Notes: a model not told the origin generated them from the letters alone. A DNA stretch of 64,000 bases from Ancylomarina euxina (GCF_003863355.1 NZ_QQWG01000005.1:1-64000); one strand, 5' to 3'; positions 45,918-57,266 are shown, counted from the first letter of the stretch. Numbers and translations: made by a program.

Positions 45918-46931
45918 GTGAATCCAAAACATTTCAAATATAAAGACGGTTTAATCTTGGAGTCTGGATACCGACTAGAAGATATTACCATTGCTTATCA
46001 TACTTATGGGGAGTATAATCCTCAGAAGAATAATGTGATATGGGTTTGCCATGCACTCACAGCCAATTCTGATGTTTTTGATTGGTGGGCAGGTTTGTTT
46101 GGCCAAGAAGATTTCTTTAATCCCAGGGAGCATTTTATTGTTTGTGCCAATATTTTGGGTTCATGCTATGGCAGCACAGGTCCTTTAAGTGAAAATCCAA
46201 ATACAGGAAAACTATTTTACCATGAGTTTCCACAATTGACGGTTCGTGATTTGGTTGCAGCTCACGAATTATTACGAATAGAGTTGGGAATTGATAAAAT
46301 CCACACACTGATTGGGAGTTCATTGGGTGGTATGCAAGCATTAGAATGGGCTTACAACTTGAATGAACACTTGGAACATTTGGTTTTTCTGGCCAGTAAT
46401 GCACAACATTCAGCTTGGGGAATTGCCTTTAACGAATCGCAAAGAATGGCTATTTCAGTTGATTCAACTTGGAAAGAGTCGAATAAAAATGCTGGTTTGG
46501 AAGGAATGAAAACGGCAAGATCGATTGCTTTATTGAGTTATCGGAATTATCAGACCTATCAGGATACGCAAAGCGAAACAGAACCGGATAAGCAGGATGA
46601 TTTTAAAGCCAGTTCTTATCAGAACTATCAAGGACTAAAATTGGCAAATCGTTTTAATGCTTATTCCTATTGGCAGTTGTCAAAAATAATGGATGGGCAT
46701 AATATAGGACGAGGGCGAATTTCATCAAAAAATGCACTCAGTCAGATTGAAGTGAAGACTCTGGTTATTGGTGTAGAGTCTGATTTACTTTTTCCGATAG
46801 CAGAACAAAAGTTTATTGCTCAAAATATTCCTGGAGCTCAATACGCTGAGATTCGTTCTTTGTATGGACACGACGGATTTTTATTGGAGCAAAAACAATT
46901 AACAAAGGTTATTCAATCATTTTATAAATAG
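45918..46931 (+). CDS. metX: Homoserine O-acetyltransferase
   Basis: The 337-residue alpha/beta-hydrolase-fold enzyme acetylates homoserine with acetyl-CoA. The segments YHTYGEYNPQKNNVIWVCHALTANSDV and the nucleophile elbow GSSLGGMQALEW (catalytic Ser) are diagnostic. A catalytic Asp is expected near VIGVESDLLFP, and the catalytic His lies in LYGHDGFLLE. The start codon is GTG at 45918; no ATG fits before the conserved N terminus. The protein is a little shorter than the 350-380-residue family norm. It lies 9 bases before hom. Confidence 0.94.
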   Translation: MNPKHFKYKDGLILESGYRLEDITIAYHTYGEYNPQKNNVIWVCHALTANSDVFDWWAGLFGQEDFFNPREHFIVCANILGSCYGSTGPLSENPNTGKLFYHEFPQLTVRDLVAAHELLRIELGIDKIHTLIGSSLGGMQALEWAYNLNEHLEHLVFLASNAQHSAWGIAFNESQRMAISVDSTWKESNKNAGLEGMKTARSIALLSYRNYQTYQDTQSETEPDKQDDFKASSYQNYQGLKLANRFNAYSYWQLSKIMDGHNIGRGRISSKNALSQIEVKTLVIGVESDLLFPIAEQKFIAQNIPGAQYAEIRSLYGHDGFLLEQKQLTKVIQSFYK

Positions 46932-46940
46932 AACATTGTA

Positions 46941-48131
46941 ATGAGTAAGAAATTAAAAATTGGTGTATTTGGTTTTGGAGTTGTGGGTTCTGGTTTGGCT
47001 CATGTTTTGAAAAACTCTAAGGGGCTCGATGCCTCAATAGTTAAGGTTTGTGTGAAAGATCCGTCTAAGGAACGCGAGTTATCTCCTGAGGTTTTGACTT
47101 TGAATCCAGATGATATTTTGAGTGATCCTGAAATTAATGTTGTTGCTGAATTGATTGATGATGCTGATGAAGCCTATCGTATTGTTAAAACAGCTCTTCA
47201 GAATGGGAAGCATGTGGTATCAGCTAACAAAAAAATGTTGGCTTACCATATAGAAGAATTGATTCAACTACAATGGGAGAACAAGGTGTCATTCCTGTAC
47301 GAAGCCTCAGCTTGTGGTAGTATTCCTATTATTCGTAATCTGGAAGAATATTACGACAATGACTTATTGCAATCGGTAAGTGGTATTCTAAATGGTTCTT
47401 CAAATTATATTTTGACTAAGATTTTTAATGAGAATCTTGATTATCAAGTTGCCTTAAAGCAAGCGCAGGATTTAGGATTTGCCGAGAGTGATCCAACTTC
47501 AGATGTTGAAGGATTCGATACGCTTTATAAGCTGATTATCCTCACCGTTCATGGATTTGGACTTTTTGTTCACCCTGATCAGGTCTTTAATATTGGAATC
47601 TCAAGACTATCGGATAAGGATATTCAATTGGCTTCTCAAAAAGGATACAAAATTCGCTTGCTTGGTAAAGTGACTAAGGTGAATGGAAATCATGTGAATT
47701 TATTGGTTGCACCTAAGTTTGTGAAACCAAAAGAGCACGCTTATACCGTAGAAGATCACTATAACGGTGTTTTAATTCAAGGTAATTTCTACGACAATCA
47801 GTTTATGTATGGAAAAGGAGCAGGTTCGCATCCGACAGGATCGGCAGTTCTTTCAGATATTACCGCTTTAGCTTATAACTATAAGTACGAGTACAAGAAG
47901 TTGAAATATTATGGCGGATTGGAATATACCAATGATATGCCAGTTCAAATTTATCTCAGATACTCTAAAAAAGAAGATTTAGCTCTGTTCAATTTCACTG
48001 AGGTTACTGAGGCTTTAACAGGTAAAGATTTCAATTATGTGATTGGTAATATTAATCTATCAGATTTGATAAAGATTAAAAATCAATTGATTGATAAGGA
48101 TATCTTCTTGGCTTATTTGGGTGACGAATAG
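46941..48131 (+). CDS. hom: Homoserine dehydrogenase
   Basis: The 396-residue enzyme reduces aspartate semialdehyde to homoserine. The Rossmann motif FGFGVVGSGLA is at the N terminus; SANKKMLA, YEASACGSIPIIRNL and GILNGSSNYILTKI are catalytic-domain hallmarks, with Lys and Asp residues near DVEGFDTLYKL. No ACT domain is attached, so feedback control by threonine is not evident. The gene lies between metX and an aspartate kinase gene. Confidence 0.94.
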   Translation: MSKKLKIGVFGFGVVGSGLAHVLKNSKGLDASIVKVCVKDPSKERELSPEVLTLNPDDILSDPEINVVAELIDDADEAYRIVKTALQNGKHVVSANKKMLAYHIEELIQLQWENKVSFLYEASACGSIPIIRNLEEYYDNDLLQSVSGILNGSSNYILTKIFNENLDYQVALKQAQDLGFAESDPTSDVEGFDTLYKLIILTVHGFGLFVHPDQVFNIGISRLSDKDIQLASQKGYKIRLLGKVTKVNGNHVNLLVAPKFVKPKEHAYTVEDHYNGVLIQGNFYDNQFMYGKGAGSHPTGSAVLSDITALAYNYKYEYKKLKYYGGLEYTNDMPVQIYLRYSKKEDLALFNFTEVTEALTGKDFNYVIGNINLSDLIKIKNQLIDKDIFLAYLGDE

Positions 48132-48147
48132 TTTTTTTTGTTAATAA

Positions 48148-48190
48148 TTATCAGATGAATAATTAGCTATGATGTGAATTCATCTGATAA
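48148..48190 (+). repeat. Intercistronic hairpin between hom and lysC
   Basis: A perfect 13-base inverted repeat (48148-48160 with 48178-48190) with a 17-base loop. No T-run follows it. It lies 60 bases ahead of the aspartate kinase start. Confidence 0.75.
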
Positions 48191-48249
48191 GTTCAGATGG
48201 CACATTTACTTTTCTACTCATTTACATATTCACACATTATCACATTAAC

Positions 48250-49557
48250 ATGATCATATATAAGTTTGGTGGGGTATCGGTAAAAGATGCAGAGGCCATA
48301 AAAAATATCAGTAAAATAATAGGAGAGGTTAATGAACCGCTCACTGTTGTGGTTTCTGCAATTGATAATAGTACCAATTTGTTGGAAGAAATTATTGATG
48401 CACATTATTCGGAGAAGGCAAATGTGAAGCTGTTATTGGAGGATCTAAAGCAGAAACATCTGACTCTGATTCTTGATCTTTTTGATAAATTCCCAAAGAA
48501 TTTACTGACTAAGATTCAGAATCTGTTTTCTGAAATGGAAGCTCGAGTTGTTAAGCCTTTTAGTCAATCCTTTAATTATGAATACGATCAGATGATTGCT
48601 TATGGTGAACTTTTGTCAACTACCATTGTGTCTGCGTATTTCAACCATATCGGGCAAAAAAATATGTGGGTTGATATCAGGACTTGTTTGGATGCAGATG
48701 ATAAATATCGCGATGCTAACATTATTTGGGATAGCTCTGAGGAAAAGGCGAAGAATATATTTAAACCAGATGCCAATCATCTGTTCATCACACAAGGCTT
48801 TATTGCTTCTGATTCTAAAGGGAATGCTTGCTCTCTGGGACGTGAAGGCTCTGATTATACGGCAGCCATTTTAGCTTATTTGTTAGATGCTGAAAAGATG
48901 ATTATTTGGAAAGATGTATTGGGTGTTTTAAATGCTGATCCCGATTATTTTAGCAATACAACTAAGCTCGATTTGATTCCTTATCACGAGGCGATTGAAC
49001 TTTCTTATTATGGTGCGAGTGTGATCCATCCTAAAACAATCAAGCCTCTTCAGGCAAAAGAAATTCCTTTATGGGTGAAATCTTTTATCAAGCCTAAAGA
49101 AGAAGGTACTTTAATCACAAAGGGTGATTTACCTCAACCATTATTGCCTAACTTTATAGTAAAGAAGCAGCAGGTTTTGATCAGTATTAAATCTCACAAC
49201 TTTTCTTTCATTGGGGAGAACGATTTATTTTTCGTATTTTCTCTAATCAATAAGTATGGTGTGAAGCTGAACTTTACGCAGAATACTGCGGTTAGTTTTG
49301 TCTTCTGTGTCAATCACTCTTTTCGATTTATAGAAGGACTTATTGATGATTTGAAACTGAAATACGATGTAGAGCGTGAAGATGGTTTGGAGTTGATAAC
49401 AGTTAGACATTATTCACCTGATACGCTTGCTGAGATTACTGAAAATCATCAGATATTAATTGAGCAAAAAAATAAGAACACTGCTATATTTTTAAGTCAA
49501 GGAACTCAGGAAATCCCTCTTGAGGACTGTTGCTGTTTACAAGAAAAAAGACAATAA
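48250..49557 (+). CDS. lysC: Aspartate kinase
   Basis: The 435-residue enzyme phosphorylates aspartate, the first step toward methionine, threonine and lysine. It has the KFGGVSV start, the [10 protein letters not shown] catalytic segment (amino-acid kinase fold), and a C-terminal part with ACT-like repeats (from about residue 300, [15 protein letters not shown]). It is a monofunctional form, since hom is encoded separately upstream. The methionine-operon position suggests an isozyme devoted to methionine. Its stop is 1 base before the metH start. Confidence 0.92.
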   Translation: MIIYKFGGVSVKDAEAIKNISKIIGEVNEPLTVVVSAIDNSTNLLEEIIDAHYSEKANVKLLLEDLKQKHLTLILDLFDKFPKNLLTKIQNLFSEMEARVVKPFSQSFNYEYDQMIAYGELLSTTIVSAYFNHIGQKNMWVDIRTCLDADDKYRDANIIWDSSEEKAKNIFKPDANHLFITQGFIASDSKGNACSLGREGSDYTAAILAYLLDAEKMIIWKDVLGVLNADPDYFSNTTKLDLIPYHEAIELSYYGASVIHPKTIKPLQAKEIPLWVKSFIKPKEEGTLITKGDLPQPLLPNFIVKKQQVLISIKSHNFSFIGENDLFFVFSLINKYGVKLNFTQNTAVSFVFCVNHSFRFIEGLIDDLKLKYDVEREDGLELITVRHYSPDTLAEITENHQILIEQKNKNTAIFLSQGTQEIPLEDCCCLQEKRQ

Positions 49558-49558
49558 G

Positions 49559-52500
49559 ATGACATCGATTAAGGACAGACTAAAGGATCAAATATTGGTT
49601 TTAGATGGTGCTATGGGAACCATGGTTCAAGCTTTTGAATTATCTGAATCAGATTTTAGAGGAGTGCGTTTTGCCAATTCTAGCTTTGATCAGAAAGGGC
49701 ATAACGATTTGCTGACACTGACGAAGCCAGAAATCATCAAATCGATTCATCGAGATTTTCTTAAAGCAGGAGCGCATATAGTCGAAACCAATACATTTAA
49801 TTCCAATGCGATTTCTCTTATCGATTACGGATTGGAAGATTTGGCTTACGAATTAAATTTTGAAGCAGCTAAGAATGCTCGAGAAGTTGTCAAAGAAATT
49901 CTGGAGAAAGATCCTTTGACTCCTCGTTGGATAGCAGGTGCAATTGGTCCTACCAATAAAACAGCATCTATGTCGCCAAAGGTCGAAGATCCGGGTTATC
50001 GCGATGTGAATTTTGATGATTTGGTTCAGATTTATGCAGAGCAAATTAATGGGTTGATTGATGGTGGTGTTGATGTTTTATTGATTGAAACCATATTCGA
50101 TACGCTGAATGCGAAGGCTGCTGTTTTTGCTGCAGATGAAATCCTAACCGAAAGAGATCTTGATATACCTATAATGCTTTCGGGTACCATTACGGATAAT
50201 AGTGGAAGAACACTTTCTGGTCAAACACTCGAGGCTTTTGTAACATCAATGAAATCGGATAGACTATTAAGTTTAGGTTTGAATTGTGCTTTTGGAGCAA
50301 AGGATCTGGTGCCTTATATTGAACAATTGGATAAATTGATTCCAGTATATGTGAGTGTGTATCCGAATGCAGGTTTACCCAATGAATTAGGCGAGTACGA
50401 CGAAACGGCAGAAACAATGACTTCTGATCTTCATGTCCTCTTGAAGGGTGAGAAGATTAATATCGTTGGAGGATGTTGTGGTACGCGCCCCGAGCATATT
50501 CGCGCATTGGCTGTAGCAGTAAAGAATGAAAAGCCTCGTCAGTTACCTGTTATAGAACCAGAAACCCGTTTGAGTGGACTTGAATTGTTAAGAATCAATT
50601 CACTGTCCAATTTTGTGAACATTGGTGAAAGAACCAATGTGTCGGGATCAAGAAAATTTGCTCGTTTAATTGGTGAAAAGAAATATGAGGAAGCCCTCTC
50701 TATTGCTCGTCATCAGGTTGAGAATGGAGCTCAGATTATTGATGTGAGCATGGATGATGCCATGTTGGATGCTGAGGCCGAAATGGAAATTTTCTTGAAG
50801 CTTCTTGTGTCAGAACCGGAAATTTCTCGTGTGCCTATCATGATTGACTCATCAAAATGGTCAGTTCTTGAAACGGGATTAAAATGTGTACAAGGTAAAT
50901 GCGTGGTTAACTCCATTTCGATGAAAGAGGGTGAAGCTGAATTTATCAAACAGGCTTGTAAAATAAAGCAATATGGTGCTGCGGCTGTTATTATGGCATT
51001 CGACGAAAGAGGACAGGCTGATACTTATGAAAGACGCATTGAAATTTGCGGAAGAGCTTATAAAATATTAACAGAAGTTGTCAATTTCCCTCCTGAAGAT
51101 ATCATTTTTGATCCCAATGTGTTGGCAATTGCAACAGGAATCGAGGAGCATAATAATTATGCGGTCGACTTTATTAAAACCGTGACATGGATTAAGGCCA
51201 ACTTGCCATATGCGAAAATAAGTGGTGGTATTAGTAACCTATCGTTCTCGTTCCGAGGAAATAATATGGTTCGAGAAGCCATGCATTCTGTCTTTCTTTA
51301 TTATGCCATAAAGGAAGGTCTCGATATGGGTATTGTAAATCCAGGCATGTTGCAGATTTACGATGAGATTGAACCTGAACTATTAAAGCGAGTCGAAGAT
51401 GTTGTTCTCAATCGTCATCCCGAAGCAACTGAGCAGTTGATAGAATTTGCCGAAAGTGTAAAGTTGGAAAGCAAAACCCAGGTGAGGATTGATGCTTGGA
51501 GAGAGAAATCTTGCAAGGAGCGTTTGTCTTATTCATTGGTAAAAGGAATTACCGATTATATCGATGCCGATGCAGAAGAAGCTCGTCAGAATTATCCGAG
51601 AGCTCTCGAAGTGATTGAAGGTCCTTTGATGGACGGGATGAATATTGTTGGTGATCTCTTTGGAGAAGGAAAAATGTTTTTGCCGCAAGTGGTTAAATCT
51701 GCCAGAGTGATGAAAAAAGCAGTGGCTTACCTTCAACCTTTTATCGAGGAGGAGAAAAAAGGATTAGCCGCTAGTCATACAGGTAAAATTCTGATGGCTA
51801 CCGTTAAAGGTGATGTTCACGATATTGGTAAAAATATTGTAGGCGTTGTATTGGGTTGCAACAATTTCGAGGTCATTGACCTTGGTGTTATGGTGACCTG
51901 TTCTAAAATATTAGAAGTGGCTGTTTCAGAAAATGTCGATGCCATTGGTTTAAGTGGTTTGATAACACCTTCCCTTGAAGAGATGGTTTTTGTAGCCAAA
52001 GAGATGGAACGTTTGGGCCTAAATATTCCTTTGGTTGTGGGAGGTGCAACTACATCGGAGTTGCATACGGCTGTTAAAATTGAACAAAACTATTCGGGTG
52101 GCGTGGTATATGTTAGCGATGCTTCAAAATCGGTTGGCGTATTCAAAAGCTTATGCAATAAAGATAAACGAGAAGCTTATCTGAAAGAAATTCACAATAA
52201 GTACGAAGATATTCGTGAGGCTTATGCCAAAGAAAAATCGGCAGAATACTTTACGATAGAACAAGCTCGTGCTAATAAGGAGAAAATTGATTGGAAGACG
52301 TCTCCAATTTATAGGGCGAATAAACTTGGCTTGCAGGTCGAACGCAATTTTCCAGTAAGCGAAATACGTCAGTATATCGATTGGACTTTCTTTTTTGTGG
52401 CTTGGGAGCTTAAGTGCATGTATCCTGAAATCCTGGAGGATCCTCAATATAAGGATGAGGCTAAAAAGTTATTCGACGATGCCAATTTGATGTTGGATGA

Positions 52501-53212
52501 GATTGAAGAAAAGAATCTAATTGAAGCAGCTGCCGTTTTCGGTATGTTCCCAGCCAATGCTCTTGGCGATGATATTATTATCTATTCCGATGAGAAGAGA
52601 AGTGCGGAACTGACTCGCTTTACCAATCTGCGTCAGCAAGAAAAGTTCCCTAAAGAATTGAGTAACCTTTGTTTATCAGACTTTGTTGCTCCGGTTGAAT
52701 CGAATCGGATTGATTATGTAGGTGCATTTGTTGCCACTGCAGGATTGGGAATCGAAGAAAGTTTGGCAAAATATGCTGCGGATTTGGATGATTACAAGAG
52801 TATCATGATTAAGATACTTGCAGACAGGTTAGCTGAGGCTTATACGGAATTGCTTCACGACAGAGTCAGAAGGCAAGATTGGGGGTATGCTCCCAATGAA
52901 GATCTAACTATTGAAGAAAAACTACGAGAAAAGTATCAGGGGATTCGACCTGCTTTTGGTTATCCTTCCTTACCAGAACATTCCGAAAAACAAGTGCTTT
53001 GGGACTTCTTGAATGTGGAGGAAAATATTGGTGCAATTCTTACTGAGAATTTTGCCATGTATCCAACCGCAACGGTAAGTGGTCTGTACTTTGCGCATCC
53101 CGATGCACTTTATTTCAGTATAGGTAAAATTCAAGATGACCAGATTAAAGATTATGCAAATAGACGTCATATGGCTGAAGAGCAAGCTCAACAATATCTG
53201 AGATCATTATAA
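49559..53212 (+). CDS. metH: Cobalamin-dependent methionine synthase
   Basis: The 1217-residue enzyme transfers methyl from 5-methyl-tetrahydrofolate to homocysteine through cobalamin. The true start is the ATG one base after the lysC stop. Domains in order: homocysteine/zinc domain (residues 1-330, with GLNCAFG and GGCCGTRP supplying zinc cysteines), pterin-binding domain (about 345-620, [11 protein letters not shown]), cap and B12 domain (about 640-880, with DVHDIGKN and His754 as cobalt ligand), and the AdoMet activation domain (about 895-1217, ending with [14 protein letters not shown]). All domains are complete. B12 must be imported or made; no B12 gene is in the window. Confidence 0.97.
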   Translation: MTSIKDRLKDQILVLDGAMGTMVQAFELSESDFRGVRFANSSFDQKGHNDLLTLTKPEIIKSIHRDFLKAGAHIVETNTFNSNAISLIDYGLEDLAYELNFEAAKNAREVVKEILEKDPLTPRWIAGAIGPTNKTASMSPKVEDPGYRDVNFDDLVQIYAEQINGLIDGGVDVLLIETIFDTLNAKAAVFAADEILTERDLDIPIMLSGTITDNSGRTLSGQTLEAFVTSMKSDRLLSLGLNCAFGAKDLVPYIEQLDKLIPVYVSVYPNAGLPNELGEYDETAETMTSDLHVLLKGEKINIVGGCCGTRPEHIRALAVAVKNEKPRQLPVIEPETRLSGLELLRINSLSNFVNIGERTNVSGSRKFARLIGEKKYEEALSIARHQVENGAQIIDVSMDDAMLDAEAEMEIFLKLLVSEPEISRVPIMIDSSKWSVLETGLKCVQGKCVVNSISMKEGEAEFIKQACKIKQYGAAAVIMAFDERGQADTYERRIEICGRAYKILTEVVNFPPEDIIFDPNVLAIATGIEEHNNYAVDFIKTVTWIKANLPYAKISGGISNLSFSFRGNNMVREAMHSVFLYYAIKEGLDMGIVNPGMLQIYDEIEPELLKRVEDVVLNRHPEATEQLIEFAESVKLESKTQVRIDAWREKSCKERLSYSLVKGITDYIDADAEEARQNYPRALEVIEGPLMDGMNIVGDLFGEGKMFLPQVVKSARVMKKAVAYLQPFIEEEKKGLAASHTGKILMATVKGDVHDIGKNIVGVVLGCNNFEVIDLGVMVTCSKILEVAVSENVDAIGLSGLITPSLEEMVFVAKEMERLGLNIPLVVGGATTSELHTAVKIEQNYSGGVVYVSDASKSVGVFKSLCNKDKREAYLKEIHNKYEDIREAYAKEKSAEYFTIEQARANKEKIDWKTSPIYRANKLGLQVERNFPVSEIRQYIDWTFFFVAWELKCMYPEILEDPQYKDEAKKLFDDANLMLDEIEEKNLIEAAAVFGMFPANALGDDIIIYSDEKRSAELTRFTNLRQQEKFPKELSNLCLSDFVAPVESNRIDYVGAFVATAGLGIEESLAKYAADLDDYKSIMIKILADRLAEAYTELLHDRVRRQDWGYAPNEDLTIEEKLREKYQGIRPAFGYPSLPEHSEKQVLWDFLNVEENIGAILTENFAMYPTATVSGLYFAHPDALYFSIGKIQDDQIKDYANRRHMAEEQAQQYLRSL

Positions 53213-53237
53213 AATTTTGAACATTAACTATTAACCC

Positions 53238-53278
53238 ATCAAGATGGTAGAACCGCAAACTAAAACTACCATCTTGAT
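53238..53278 (+). repeat. Intercistronic hairpin between metH and metF
   Basis: A perfect 13-base inverted repeat (53238-53250 with 53266-53278) with a 15-base loop, filling the metH-metF gap. No proper T-run follows, and metF starts 15 bases later. Confidence 0.75.
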
Positions 53279-53293
53279 ATTTTGACAAAAGAA

Positions 53294-54253
53294 ATGAAAG
53301 TAATAGACCATATCAACCAAGCTATAGAAAATAGAACCACACATTTTTCTTTCGAGCTGCTGCCTCCACGCAAAGGGAATAGTATTTATAAGGTATTCGA
53401 TACCATAGATAAGCTTAAGGAATTCGACCCGAAGTATATTAACATTACATCACATTGCGACGAAGTGATTTTTGCTGAATCAGCAAATGGTACTTTCCAA
53501 AAAAAACTGACCAACAAACGACCTGGGACGGTTGCTGTTGCTGCAGCGATAAAGAATAAATATAAAGTTACTGTTGTGCCTCATGTTATCTGTCAGGGTT
53601 TTACACCAGAGGAGACCGAGAATGCTCTAATTGACTTAAATTTTCTGGATATTCAGGATCTTCTTCTTTTAAAAGGGGACTCATCAAAACGTCATGAGTT
53701 TGCGGCTAAGGAATCGGGACATCATTATGCTATCGATCTTATCGAACAAGTTAATCAGATTAATAGAGGAGAATACCTGGATGGAACACATACTGAGGCT
53801 TTCGATACTCCATTTTCATATGGAGTGGCAGGTTATCCAGAAAAGCATGAAGAGGCTCCTAATCTCGATTCAGATATTTATTTTCTAAAGAAAAAGGTAG
53901 ACGCAGGAGCTGATTATATTGTAACGCAGATGTTCTTTGATAATCAAAAGTTCTTTGAGTTTGAAAAAAAGATTCGTGCGGCAGGTATAACCGTACCATT
54001 GATTCCTGGAATAAAGCCAATTTCTGCTCTTAGTCAATTAAATTTATTACCTCAGGTTTTCAAAGTTGATATTCCTGAAGTATTAGCTGCCGAAGTTAGA
54101 AAGTGCAAAACGAATGAACAGGTTAAAGCGCTTGGTACCGAATGGGGTATTCATCAGAGTAAGGAGCTTATAAAACACGGGGTACCGTCACTGCATTTTT
54201 ATTCTTTTATGGCAAGTAATTGTGTTAGAGATATTGCTAAGGTAATCTTCTAA
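53294..54253 (+). CDS. metF: 5,10-methylenetetrahydrofolate reductase
   Basis: The start is the ATG giving MKVIDHINQ, chosen over a TTG at 53282 that would sit on the 3' side of the hairpin. The 319-residue enzyme makes 5-methyl-tetrahydrofolate, the methyl donor for MetH. The N-terminal catalytic Glu is in FSFELLPPRKG; the FAD-binding segment is near LLLLKGD, and FGVAGYP-like SYGVAGYPEKHEEA and TQMFFDNQ are conserved. It is the last gene of the operon. Confidence 0.95.
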   Translation: MKVIDHINQAIENRTTHFSFELLPPRKGNSIYKVFDTIDKLKEFDPKYINITSHCDEVIFAESANGTFQKKLTNKRPGTVAVAAAIKNKYKVTVVPHVICQGFTPEETENALIDLNFLDIQDLLLLKGDSSKRHEFAAKESGHHYAIDLIEQVNQINRGEYLDGTHTEAFDTPFSYGVAGYPEKHEEAPNLDSDIYFLKKKVDAGADYIVTQMFFDNQKFFEFEKKIRAAGITVPLIPGIKPISALSQLNLLPQVFKVDIPEVLAAEVRKCKTNEQVKALGTEWGIHQSKELIKHGVPSLHFYSFMASNCVRDIAKVIF

Positions 54254-54290
54254 TTTGTCTATAAAAGAAATTTTTTTTTTAAGACTAAGG

Positions 54291-54335
54291 CCGTGAATTC
54301 TGTTTCAATTGTGAAAATAGAATTCACGGTTTTTT
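54291..54335 (+). terminator. Terminator of the methionine operon
   Basis: An 11-base perfect stem (54291-54301 with 54319-54329), extendable by further A-T pairs inside, followed by a T-run, 38 bases after the metF stop. Confidence 0.85.
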
Positions 54336-55209
54336 GATTGAATACAATCTCTGATATTAATGGATCTTATTTTTAAATATTCTTTTTTACAGTTTATTTC
54401 TTCCTTATATATTTTCTATATGACATTTTTTTCACGTGCCATATCATTTATTGTAAATATGTAATTGGATTCTATTATCCTGATGTTTGGTGGTATGCTT
54501 TTTTTGTGTTGATTCGGATTGTGTTTGTTTGTGATCTATTTGGAATCCTTTGTAATTGTGGTGTTTCCAAGCTTTTATTAAAGTAATAATTAGACTTATT
54601 AAAATAGATTTCTTATGTTTGTGTTGTACTTCCACGACTACTTATGATAATAAGAGTTTTGGAAGTATTTATGTGAATAACCCTATCCTGATTCTTTTTT
54701 AAGGGAGGTGAAATGTTAGTTATTCTTGTTGAGAAATCAGTTTGCGGAGATTATAAGGTCTTAATCTGAATTTTTATTTTGCTTGTCGGAGATGAAAACA
54801 TGTTTGTCGTAAGACTGTTTTTCAAGAGGAGAAGATAGTATTTGATAAATGTAGTTATCAAGCTGATTTGTGGAGGATAAAAGAGTTAGGTCGGATGGCG
54901 AAGATTGAGTGATGGACCTTGTTTAGTTATCATCGGAGGCCATTAAGTCTTGGCCATATGAAATTAAATATTAGTCGGACTAGTTTAGTTATAGGTCCGA
55001 CCATCAAAAGTGTATATCTGATACCAATTAAGGCTTATCGGAGTATTTAAATCTATTGTCGGAGTTTGTGTTTGGCTTGTTTGTGAATACAAAATTCGAT
55101 TTTAAGCGTATCTTAATATCTTGGAAACGATGATGTTTGACGGGAGTAGTTGGTTATCAGGTATTATTGATTTTATTTAAAGTAGTATAATTCAAATCAA
55201 TTATTTTAA
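54336..55209. other. Long gene-free region before the orphan helical protein
   Basis: About 870 bases with no credible gene on either strand. One short frame (54444-54635, minus) has no coding features. The hexamer-like TCGGA string recurs at several places between about 54785 and 55070, and a 7-base inverted repeat (54974-54980 with 54995-55001) is present. No promoter match, tRNA or known RNA motif was recognised. It could hold an unrecognised RNA or a decayed gene. Confidence 0.45.
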
Positions 55210-55965
55210 ATGGGTGTTTCATTTTATAAATTTAGACAAGAAGAGCTTCCTGTAGTGGGAGAGTTACTCTTGCAAATGTTTGAGCGTGACCGGGGTGCTT
55301 TTGAGAAGTTTTCTCCTGAGTATAAGGGTGAATTTTTGGAGATAGTTGTGAACCAGATTCGAAAGGTTTTAAACATGACCCAAGCGCCAACATTGAGGGC
55401 AGAGATAAAGAGAAAGACGTCAGATTTATACCAGTGTGTAGATGAGATTATTCCCATTCTGGACTTGATAGCAGCTTATGCTAAAAGAGCTAATGCTGCT
55501 CTTACAGTTAAAGCTACAGATTTTGGTGTGGCACAGGCTAAGAAAGAAATTCGTAAAAGGAATATTGAAGGGGTTTGCACCAAAGTCAAGGTTGTGGAGC
55601 AAAATATTACGAATAATCTAGATGCTTTGAAAGAGAGAGGATATACCGAGGCTTTAGGTACTGAGCTCATTGACATGACTCAAAAAGCATATAAGCTTAA
55701 CCTGTTACAGGAAGAGAAAATTAGAGCAAAGAAACAATTGGTTGTTAATAATATGACTGAATATACACTTCTTTGGTGTTTCCTAAAAGATCTTTCAGAG
55801 ACTGGAAAACTCTTAATGAAATCAGATAAACAGAAATGTGATGGGTATAAGTTTAGCCACATTATAAAGCAGGTTCGAAAGTCTAAACCTAATGCAGATA
55901 TAGCGAATTCAGAAGAGCTTATTAATGAAAAGTCAAATCAGGTTGTTGTGTCTGAAGAAGTTTGA
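55210..55965 (+). CDS. Uncharacterised helical protein
   Basis: The 251-residue protein has no signal peptide or membrane segment and appears almost wholly alpha-helical: long amphipathic stretches with many Lys, Glu and Leu, such as EIKRKTSDLYQCVDEIIPIL and LLQEEKIRAKKQLVVNN. I do not recognise a family. Candidates suggested only by shape are a structural or adaptor protein. It is monocistronic with its own terminator and preceded by a long gene-free stretch. Confidence 0.75.
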   Translation: MGVSFYKFRQEELPVVGELLLQMFERDRGAFEKFSPEYKGEFLEIVVNQIRKVLNMTQAPTLRAEIKRKTSDLYQCVDEIIPILDLIAAYAKRANAALTVKATDFGVAQAKKEIRKRNIEGVCTKVKVVEQNITNNLDALKERGYTEALGTELIDMTQKAYKLNLLQEEKIRAKKQLVVNNMTEYTLLWCFLKDLSETGKLLMKSDKQKCDGYKFSHIIKQVRKSKPNADIANSEELINEKSNQVVVSEEV

Positions 55966-56001
55966 TTCGGAATTAATATTTAGTGTGTAGTTGTAGCACT
56001 T

Positions 56002-56036
56002 AAGCACCCTTTAATTAAGGGTGCTTTATTTTTTTC
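56002..56036 (+). terminator. Terminator after the orphan gene
   Basis: A 10-base stem (56002-56011 with 56017-56026) with a 5-base loop and a T-run, 37 bases after the stop. Confidence 0.85.
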
Positions 56037-56125
56037 TAAGTTTTGTATTTCTTGCTGATGAAATATTTTTCTCGCAGATCAAAACGATTTCCGCTGACAT
56101 GATTAAACAAAAAAAAGGACAGTGA

Positions 56126-56175
56126 ACTCTATATATCCCAGAGAATAGAACTGGGATATAAATTCGAGTTTTTTT
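56126..56175. terminator. Hairpin between convergent genes, probable terminator of the dehydrogenase
   Basis: A 10-base stem (56132-56141 with 56151-56160) extended by outer ACTC/GAGT pairing. A T-run follows on the plus strand; on the minus strand a run of T's comes about 15 bases after the outer stem. It may end the minus-strand dehydrogenase transcript or catch read-through from the plus strand. Confidence 0.6.
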
Positions 56176-56211
56176 ATCTGTGCAAATCCGTGAGATCAGC
56201 GAGAATGTATA

Positions 56212-57165
56212 TTAAGCGAATTTATCGATAATTTTCTGTGCAGTGACTTCAGATAGTTTGATGTTTGATTCGTGAGTCCAACCACCAACGTGTGGGCTTA
56301 ATAGTACATTGTCAGCATCAATTAAGTATTTAAAATCATCAGGTAATTCGTTGGCATGTAAATCTTCGAAAGATGTTTTTTCATACTCCAAAACATCGAG
56401 ACATGCACCACGAACCTGTCCTGATTTAAGGTGTTTCACCAAGTCAGATATCTTTACAATCTTCCCTCTGGCCGTGTTAATTAAGAAAAATGGTCTTTTG
56501 AATTTGCTTAAGAAGTCATCGTTCACCATAAACATGGTTTCTTCGGTCTGAGGAATATGTAGACTTAGAATGTCGCATTGATCGAAGAGAACTTGAAGCT
56601 GTTTTTCTTCACAGAATTCGTCTGAGTAATCGAATTTGTATTTGTCGTAGGCAATTACTTTGCAACCAAAACCTTTAAGACGTTGTGCAAAAGCATTCCC
56701 CATATTCCCATAACCAATAATTCCAACCGTTTTGCCTTTAATTTCCAGACCACGATTCTCTTCTCTTCGCCACATACCTATTCCTACCTCAGCATTGCAT
56801 CGGCAAAGATTGTTGAACAAACAAAGAAGCATACCCAATGCATGTTCTCCTACGGCATCACGATTTCCTTCAGGAGCATTAAAGCAGCTAATGCCTTTAC
56901 TTTCAGCATAGGGTACATCAATATTCTCAAGGCCAGCTCCCACACGACCTATAAATTTCAGGCGAGTCGCTTTGTCAAGCTCGGCTTTGGTCAATTTGAA
57001 TTTACTTCTGATAATAAAACCATCGAACTGATCGAAAATTGCAAGCATTTCGTCTTTATTCAATTCGGGTGTATATTGGCAGTCGAAACCTGCCTCTTCC
57101 AACATTTCAAATAATCGTGGGTGTGTCGAATCTATAAATAAAACTCTTAGTCGTTCTTTGCTCAT
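56212..57165 (-). CDS. D-2-hydroxyacid dehydrogenase (phosphoglycerate dehydrogenase-like)
   Basis: The 317-residue NAD-dependent enzyme has the Rossmann motif GIIGYGNMGNAFAQ and the catalytic residues of the family: Arg in NTARGKIV, a Glu near VLEYEK, and His in SPHVGGWT. The N-terminal half carries the substrate-binding region with GRVGAGLENID. It may be 3-phosphoglycerate dehydrogenase of serine synthesis, but it lacks the C-terminal regulatory domains and serC is not adjacent, so the substrate is uncertain. Confidence 0.85.
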   Translation of the reverse strand: MSKERLRVLFIDSTHPRLFEMLEEAGFDCQYTPELNKDEMLAIFDQFDGFIIRSKFKLTKAELDKATRLKFIGRVGAGLENIDVPYAESKGISCFNAPEGNRDAVGEHALGMLLCLFNNLCRCNAEVGIGMWRREENRGLEIKGKTVGIIGYGNMGNAFAQRLKGFGCKVIAYDKYKFDYSDEFCEEKQLQVLFDQCDILSLHIPQTEETMFMVNDDFLSKFKRPFFLINTARGKIVKISDLVKHLKSGQVRGACLDVLEYEKTSFEDLHANELPDDFKYLIDADNVLLSPHVGGWTHESNIKLSEVTAQKIIDKFA

Positions 57166-57266
57166 TTTAGCTTAAATTCTTCTGTGGTTATTTTTTTTGT
57201 TGATGTTTTAATGGGAGTTCACTTTGATGAATCATTATATCCTCAAAATAAAACACCCTTTAATTT

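Noticed and set aside
54444-54635. A 63-codon minus-strand frame in the long gene-free region
   Set aside because: Low-complexity, rich in Lys, His and Gln as expected from reading AT-rich, T/G-biased DNA backwards; no promoter or family resemblance.
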